Assembly (NCBI GenBank): GCA_945859605.1
Contig: OX243811.1
Location: 65,766,804 to 65,830,803 of the forward strand
Reading direction: 5' to 3'
Length of the DNA stretch: 64,000 nucleotides
DNA from: Lumbricus rubellus
Taxonomy: Eukaryota > Annelida > Clitellata > Crassiclitellata > Lumbricidae
Positions 57,155-64,000 of the stretch are shown piece after piece. Made by a program: the position numbers and the translations under genes. Below the pieces are notes generated by a model, which was not told the origin of the DNA, made no database searches, and saw nothing but the letters and a program-made list of their open reading frames with translations. Numbering within the stretch: the stretch's first letter is position 1; every line of letters begins with the position of its first letter.

Positions 57155-59454
57155 GTCCTGATTAATACTGTGTATGTATGTGTATGTGTATGTATGTATC
57201 TATGTGTGCCGGAGTTCATTGAGGGAAAACCATCTTCCATCTCACCTAAACATTTCCATTACCAAGCTCTATAAATTTAACTGAATACACTGCACAAAAA
57301 CAGTGCGCATTAAGAGTGTCTTTAAAAAATACAAAATATTTATGCTTTGGACCAACAGAGGCCAGTAGGCCTGCAATGAAAGTTCAGAGGTCATTTGTCA
57401 TGTAGGCCTACATGCTTCAGAGCATGGTTGGATGAATCACAAAGGCTCTCTCAGATGCCCAGCGAAAAAATCAATGCCTTGTCTCGGTCGCCAGCAGAGT
57501 GAATGTATATGACGTGGGAGAAACAGGTCGAACACCTGTTGCAAGTCAATGATCTAATCCATAGCGTCAGACCATTGAGAAGTTAATGAAAAAAGACAAG
57601 CTCTCATGTGACTGCATGGCTGGCTCTTCACTCACTCACACAATACTCGCACACGCACTCAATCACACACTCACTCAATCATACACTCACTCAATCACAC
57701 AGTCACTCAATCATACACTCAATAACTCACACATACACTAAATAACTAACTTACACACTCCATCATTCACTCACACACTCGTTGACTTGCTCGGAGTCAC
57801 TCACACATGCAATTTTCTTACACACATTCAATCATTAATTTTGCTCACACACTCAATGACTTGCTCTCACAGTCAATCACATGGATACTCAATTTTCTCA
57901 CACAAACTCAATCACTCCTTGACTTACTCACTCATTCATACACTTACGCTCACACACACTTCTTCTCTGAAATTCAATCACACATACAATCACTCCCTCC
58001 CATATTTAACCACTCACTGCCTCATTAGCCACATCAACACCAAAGGCTAATAGCCTGAATAACTATGAATAGGGCCTACATAAATGATTAAAATCCGGAA
58101 GGATAAGCACGCTAAATTGGATTTAGCTAAATATCCCTAAAAGTTAAAATCTAATTCCAACGTCAACAGAATTTAATAAAAGAGAGTTGTTGTAGGCTAA
58201 GTCAACCTCATGAACGAAAGAAGCAGGGTGAGAATCGCCAGGGGCCTTAAAGGGAATTATTAAAAACAATAATGCTGCAACGAGCGAATAATTCACGACG
58301 CAAAAATACATGGCTACCGTAGGCTACCGAATTTTTTCCATTTGGTTACATCTGGCCTATTTAATAAAGTAGTGTAAAACAAATGAATATCCGCCGATAT
58401 TTGTATAACAACACCTCATTCAAAGTCATTCATCAGATCCTAATTATGCAAACAAATTCCACATGGACGCCTGTTTCAAATCTGGCACATCTGTGTCGTC
58501 CAGCGACTAACACTGCGAGCAACGTAACAACGACAGACATGCTAGGACACGACAGAATGCAAGCCTACGAGCAGTACGCGTATAATGACAAGTCTGCACA
58601 CTCACTCAAATTTTAAAACAAATGTTATTACCTGTTGTAATAGAGGAAGTAGTCTTCAAATTCCTCATAAAACAAAATCATAATATTAATCCATGTTTAG
58701 GTAATAACTGGTATAAATAAATGACGGCATTTGCGTTTCTATCGACTCCGCCGGTGTCCCTAGGTAAACGCAGCGTTGTATCGCACAGCCACGCGAAGGA
58801 TAAAGCCCAAGCCATATCTGATGAACGCCCAGTTGTAGCCAGGCCTACATGAACAATCTTTTTTAAATTAACAATTTAGCATCAATCTTAACTACTAACC
58901 GAACAAAATTTAATAAAGAAAATTGTTATTAGAACGGAAAACTAAAAGCAGCCCGGTAGCTCAATGGATAACGCGCTGGCGTAGAAAGCTAGAGGTGACG
59001 AGTTTGCGCCCCGTAGGCCATGTAGGCCCTATGGCTATTGGCCCGTGACTGGGTCGTCCACATGCTTTCCCCAAGTCATGAGCAGCCATAGACTTGTTTT
59101 TAAAATCAGTCAATTCATCATCCCAATAAAATTAATGCTTAGCCTAGGCCTATAAGGTGACGCAGGCAGTGGTTCTTGGGCAGTTAAGTGTTCATCAGCG
59201 GTTTGACATAATTATAATTATTATAGGCCTAATAATTATAGTGTATCAACGACGCAGAATTAGGCCTAGGCCTATTGTTCTGCTCAGAAATAAGCCAATT
59301 TTGACATCTTAATTATTATAGGTCAGGTCAGGTCACTCCTTTTGTTCAGGCCATTACGGCTTTCTAACGTGTAGGCCTATAGGGCCTAGGTAAGTAGGGT
59401 CCTACATTGAAATGATTGATTGAAACGCAAATTACACAACGCATTCATTCATTC
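57155..59454. other. Intergenic stretch with simple repeats
   Basis: No gene is recognised. 57620-58020 is a degenerate CACTCAATCACACACTCAC array. 58950-59020 resembles a tRNA head (CCCGGTAGCTCAATGGATAAC then GAGTTTGCGCCCCG), probably a decayed SINE. AGGCCTA motifs are frequent from 57365 onward. Confidence 0.55.
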
Positions 59455-59515
59455 AAGTATTTATATAGCGCCTCTTCAAGGAAACTACTCAGAGGCGCTC
59501 TCGACTTCAGCACGG
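59455..59515 (-). repeat. Tail-repeat copy
   Basis: The minus strand reads GAGAGCGCCTCTGAGTAGTT, TTGAAGAGGCGCTATATAAA, the shared LINE/SINE 3' tail. Other copies lie at about 20705-20755, 34610-34665, 42555, 47755-47800 and 61855-61900. Confidence 0.75.
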
Positions 59516-59829
59516 CCAAACAGAATTGTTTTAAATGCTTATAGAATGTGTCATCAGGAGTGATCTAGGGAACAGGCGCAGCTCAAGTGGGAGAGAGATT
59601 TGATATAAAATAAACTCGCCCTCGTTTATTATCGCTGATATTAATTACATCATTGATTCGATCATTGACAATGTGGTCTAGGCTACGACAGTGCACACGT
59701 GTAGGCCTACGGTACCGGTAAACAAAATAATAGGCTATGTGATAATTTTCATTTTGCAAATGGGATTCTAAGGTTAAATTTAGGACTAGTAGATCAATGA
59801 TTCAATCGTTTATTATAGTTACGGTACTA

Positions 59830-60652
59830 CACGGTGTCCCAATTGAAGTGAGCCCCTTTTTGTTTTGGCGATATACTTGTCAATTCTAAGTGAAACTCTA
59901 TAAAATTTCATAGCATGTAAGAGGGATAAATTATCAATGTTTCCTGAAAATTCTATCCAATTCTACGGACAAAGTCCAAAGTTATGCACGTTCAAAGTTG
60001 GGCAACTAAAATTGTAAGTTTCCAACATGTAAAAGATAGGAAATTAGTGTTAGCGCTGTTCTTCAAAACTGATGTTCAAAATGTCCTCCATTAGCTTGAA
60101 TGCATGCTCTAAGGCGATTTCGCCATTCATTGATTGCATTTTCAACAATCTCTTTAATCAAAACGATTCCATTCTTCCACATTTCGCTGTTTGAAGTGAT
60201 CGCTTATGAACGTCACGCGTATGCGAGTTTCATAAGGCTGCGATGGGCCAGTTTCTGTTAGAAATTCCTTTAAAAATCTTTTACAGCGTAATGTTTTTCT
60301 TCTATTAAATTGTTTATTAAACCCAAATCATCTTTGCTGAAAACCATTTTTATTATTGTCCCCTAACATGGAAATGACGGAAATATGATGGAAATATTTA
60401 TTAATTTATAAAGTAAGGCGTGCAGTTGCAAGCAATAATTTCCTATCTTTTACATGTTGGAAACTTACAATTTCCTTTGTCCAAATTTGAATGTGCATAA
60501 CTTCGGGCTCTATTTGCAGAATTGGATAAAATTTTCAGGAAACATTGATAATTTATCCCTCTTACTTTCTCTAAAATTTCACAGAGTTTCATTTAGAAGT
60601 AACAGATATATCGCCAAAACAAAAAGGGGCTCACTTCAATTGGGACACCGTG
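59830..60652 (-). mobile_element. Mariner/IS630-like element, deleted
   Basis: The element begins CACGGTGTCCCAATTGAAG and ends with the inverse, flanked by TA on both sides as for Tc1/mariner insertions. TIRs extend with mismatches for about 130 bp or more (GGATAAATTATCAATGTTTC on one side, its inverse on the other). On the minus strand around 60070-60145 the sequence reads EWRNRLRACIQANGGHFEHQF, the usual C-terminal motif of IS630/mariner-type transposases; the rest of the gene is deleted. Confidence 0.85.
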
Positions 60653-60837
60653 TATATAGCTATTGCGTCAAAATGGTCATTTAGCCTAATCCGAATTGCT
60701 TTGATTTCGATTGGTCTAGGCCTAAATGTTTGAGGAAGGTAGGCTAGGCCTATAGGCCTACGCATATTGTAACCTCTGCAGTTCATGTATAATGAAATCA
60801 CAATGCTATTTATTTATTTATTTCAGAAATTTACATA

Positions 60838-61853
60838 GGGGCCGTCCATAAAGTATGTCACGCTGGAGGGGGGGGGTCAGGCCATGTGTGACAGTTTGTG
60901 ACAGGGGGAGGGGGGTCAGGTCATGTGTGACGTCACACAATTATTTTTATTTTTATTTATTTTAATTTATTTTGAATTTATATTTTTACTAAGTAATTTC
61001 CAAAAAATAAAAAAATTTGAAACATTTGAATTAGTTTTATGTCGAAATACTGAGCATGATTGTATTAAATGCGTATCTCCGGAATGCGTTGTTCACGATT
61101 CCTCTCGCTAGGAGCGCTAGTAAATTATGCTGTTGCGAAACCTTGTTGTATTTTATAATAACTGACTATATCGCCGATAAATAACAGTTTATTTTAATAT
61201 ATCGGAAGTCACCGTGTGCATGCGTAAGAAATTATTTATATAGCGCAGTGTTTTATTGTTAATTTATTAATATCAACTGTAACGACAGCAGCTCACACTA
61301 CTCTGACATTTTAAAACACAGAGCTACATAAATAATTTCTTGCGCATGCGCACGGTGACTTCCGATATATTACAGTAATAGTGACATTTGAGGCAAATTA
61401 CCATGGATGGATGATGTCCAGTGAATATTTTTGATTTAAACGTAATTCACAGGTTCAAAAATTAAGCAGCAGATAAATGGTGTGTTTTATATAATTGTCT
61501 AGTCTAAATTTTGCAATTTTTTTATTCAAATTCAATCGACATTGAGTTACTGCTGCAATGAATAACTGTGACAACAGATTACTGTTGACAATAATACTAT
61601 ACTACTGTTAAAGTCATTTTAATAATGTGATACTAAGTTCTTTTAAGTGGAAATTTTATATTTTAATACAGTTTATATATTATAGTTAAGTGTGTTTTAG
61701 ATTAAGTTTGAATGAGGTGTTAAGTAAAAACATTTGTTCGAAAGTGTGACGTACTTTGGGGGGGGGGGGGTCAGGCCATGTGTGACACTTTGTGACAGGG
61801 GGGGGGGGTCAAAAATGGTCAAAAATAGCGTGACATACTTTATGGACGGCCCC
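60838..61853. mobile_element. MITE with GGGGCCGTCCATAAAGTA ends
   Basis: Ends GGGGCCGTCCATAAAGTATG and its inverse enclose about 1 kb. Subterminal G-runs with GTCAGGCCATGTGTGACA are present on both sides, in direct, not inverted, orientation. It is inserted in a copy of the ATTTATATAGC-GCCTCTTC tail repeat: the left half ends AAATTTACATA at 60837 and the right half resumes ATAGCACCTCTTCAAGG at 61854, giving an ATA duplication. No coding capacity is seen. Confidence 0.8.
61197..61370. mobile_element. Nested MITE with TATATCGGAAGTCACCG ends
   Basis: About 50 bp at each end are inverse copies: TATATCGGAAGTCACCGTG, GCATGCG, AAGAAATTATTTATATAGC against GCTACATAAATAATTTCTTG, GCGCATGCGCACGGTGAC, TTCCGATATA. 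The whole is 174 bp and sits inside the GGGGCCGTCC element. Confidence 0.85.
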
Positions 61854-62309
61854 ATAGCACCTCTTCAAGGCAGGCTACTCAGAAGCGCTCCCGGCCCAAC
61901 CACGGCTACATAAAAAGTTTTGGGGTTTTTAAGGAACAGAGTGGAGTAACCCCTGCATGGGAATTAGCCTAAGCGCAGTATAAGTCTTAGTCCTAACAGT
62001 GGGACCATTCCAAGTTGTATGGCCAGCAACATAGAATGAACGACGCTGTCGGATGGCAGCTCGCGAGCATAATATTTAATATAGGCTAATACACTACGGT
62101 AGATCATGAAATAATAATTATTAGGCCTATAGGCTACATCGTGCACAATTATGCACATGAATCAAAACAATTTAAACCACGCCAAAATAGGCTACACAAT
62201 TCAACACAACTCACGTAAATAACAATTGGTTTTAATGAAATTTAAGAATAATGATGCTTGATGATAATTACCACTTAGGCCTACCAAGTGTTAGGGCCTA
62301 TACATCATA

Positions 62310-62480
62310 CACGGCCAGTGGCGGATCCAGAAGGTTGAAATGGGGGGGGGCCAAATGGGGAGGCGTGGACGAGCGGCCGAAGGCCGATCGGCGAGGCGCG
62401 TAGCGCCGAGAGGTTGGGGGAAAGGGGAGGGGTTTGTGGAGGGGGATGTGCCCCCTCCCCAACCAGAAATGTTTTTAGAT
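62310..62480. repeat. G-rich GGCGGATCCAGA dispersed repeat
   Basis: The block has CAGTGGCGGATCCAGAAGG, a G-run, then a GC-rich core CGGCCGAAGGCCGATCGGCG with AGGCGCGTAGCGCCGAG and GGATGTGCCCCCTCCCC. It is much richer in G+C than its surroundings and has self-complementary segments. It looks like a MITE end or a mobile GC-rich unit. Only one copy is in the window. Confidence 0.5.
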
Positions 62481-63054
62481 TCCGCACTGCAATGGCAGCA
62501 TTTTAAGCTGTCATCTTAATGAAATTGCTCTCCACTACTTAAATGCTGACAAACCAAGAAATAACTACCAAACTACCAGAATTCGAAGCCAGAGGCTGTT
62601 GTTATACTAACTGTTCATCGAACAAAATGCTGAAATTTTACAGCTTGAAATGTAACAGATAGCTCTGGAAAGAAGTCATAGCCTATAGTTGTACAAAAAT
62701 AGCATCTGTGCAAAGTTTAACAGTAAAGTATACCTATTGTAAAATGATAGTATCATATAATTGTTTATAACGGTGAATAATAATATCATAATCATGATCA
62801 TAATAGTAAATAACATCAAGGTACATGTATATTATAACATGTTTTTCTGGGTGAAAATTTTCATTTCTGTGGAAAAACTTGTGCCCTCCCTAGAGATGCC
62901 TAAATTTAAAAACAACTGGATAGGCCTATATGGGCTTGTTATCTGGTATTAATTCAGGGCTTTTAAAAGGAATTTTTAGAACTGCACAACTTCCAACCAA
63001 CCTCCAAGGCCGTAGCCAGGATTTGATTTCGGAGCGTGTTTCTTTGGTGGAGAA

Positions 63055-63655
63055 TTTCTTACGAAATTTTCTAGATGTCAAAATTTTTTAACACAACTTT
63101 TTAGTCGTAAAAATGTCTGAAGACACCTTTGTTTAGTCGTAAAATTTCTGAAGACACCTTTGTTTAGGTGTCAAATTTCCGAAGACATCTTTTTTTAGTT
63201 GTAAAAGTTTCTGAAGACACCTTTTTTACATGTAGTTGTCAAAATTCCTGAAAACTTTTTGTCTTAAAAATGTCTGAAGACACCTTTGTTTAATCATCAA
63301 AATTTCTGAAGACACCTTATTTCAGTCGTCAAAATTTCTGAAGACACTTTTGCTTAGGTGTCAAAATTTCCGAAGACATCTTTTTCTAGTTGTCAAAATT
63401 TCTGAAAACACCTTTTTTAGTCGTAAGAATGTCTGAAGACACCTTTGTTTAGTCATCAACATTTCTGAAGACACCTTTTTAGTTTTAAAAATTCTTGAAA
63501 ACACCTTTTTGGTCGTAAAAATGTCTACACCTTTGTTTAGTCATCAAAATTTCTGAAGACACCTTATTTTAGTCGTCAAAATTTCTGAAGACACCTTTTT
63601 TAGTTTTCAAAATTTCTGAACCTTTTTTTAGTCGTCAAAATTTCTGAAGACCATT
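63055..63655. repeat. About 35-bp minisatellite (TCTGAAGACACCTTT)
   Basis: About 15 units of the form 'TAGTCGTCAAAATTTCTGAAGACACCTTTT' (GTCGTAAAAATGTCTGAAGA in alternates) are arranged head to tail with indels. Alternating 'GTCAAAATTTC' and 'GTAAAAATGTC' subtypes suggest a two-unit higher-order repeat. There is no coding frame through it. Confidence 0.9.
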
Positions 63656-64000
63656 TTAAGTAATCAGAAACGGCTTTCTTAGTATCTTTCGCCTAATTTC
63701 ATGGGTTTTTTCATTATGTGCTAGTGATTAATATTCTATTATTTTTTTACATTTTTATTTCGGATGGTGTTTCCATGGGTTTATTTCATGTGTTAGGCCC
63801 TACAATGCCTACATCCACGAGTGGGCACACTTTTCCTTCCACTCAGTTGTTCTACTCTAAGCAGAGTCGCAAAATGGGTTATTGGTTTAGTTAGGCTGGT
63901 TTCAAAGTGCAGTTACAAACTTCAATCACAAAAGTTGCAATAGGCCTACAGTAACTATAGGCTTCTGTAAATGTCTGTTTAAAGTGGCGTATTATTCCAA

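Noticed and set aside
58950..59020. Possible tRNA gene (CCCGGTAGCTCAATGG)
   Set aside because: The B box is degenerate (GAGTTTGCGCCCCG) and stems do not pair well, so it is a decayed tRNA-derived sequence.

Overview
This window is nuclear DNA from an animal. It is AT-rich, its genes are split by GT-AG introns, and it carries many microsatellites and DNA transposons. The two host genes, an Integrator subunit and a ciliary CPLANE subunit, indicate a ciliated metazoan. The repeat content (P-like, hAT-like and mariner-like elements, tRNA-derived SINEs, a very frequent AGGCCTA motif) suggests a marine invertebrate, possibly a deuterostome such as an echinoderm or hemichordate. The sequence alone does not settle the species.

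Layout. 1-2798 is intergenic, with one decayed LINE fragment. 2799-7199 holds stacked P-element-like DNA transposons: a short perfect hairpin, element A (2849-6505, encoding a 985-aa transposase on the minus strand with a four-fold 55-aa N-terminal repeat), and a non-coding element B (6513-7192). All are separated by the same 8-bp direct repeat. 7320-18173 (+) is INTS10, rebuilt here as 16 coding exons with matching phases and 712 codons. 19780-56667 (-) is CPLANE1 (JBTS17/C5orf42), rebuilt as 37 coding exons with matching phases and 3,216 codons. The two genes converge, with 1.6 kb between their stop codons. 57155-64000 is intergenic and rich in MITEs, tandem repeats and a mariner-like remnant.

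The host genes are unrelated in function. INTS10 is part of the nuclear Integrator complex, which processes snRNA 3' ends and attenuates transcription. CPLANE1 works at the ciliary base with INTU, FUZ and WDPCP to recruit intraflagellar transport machinery. The introns, especially of CPLANE1, carry many insertions: a 3-kb fold-back element with 195-bp internal repeats, nested MITEs, LINE 3' ends, and tRNA-derived SINEs whose 3' tail matches that of local LINE fragments.

The most unusual features are the stacked P-like insertion upstream of INTS10 with swapped terminal types and a THAP-like remnant in opposite orientation to the transposase, the minisatellite that runs directly into an INTS10 splice acceptor, the fold-back element, the LINE/SINE tail sharing, and the depletion of AGGCCTA inside the transcribed region. 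I see no prokaryote-type system, CRISPR array or gene cluster.
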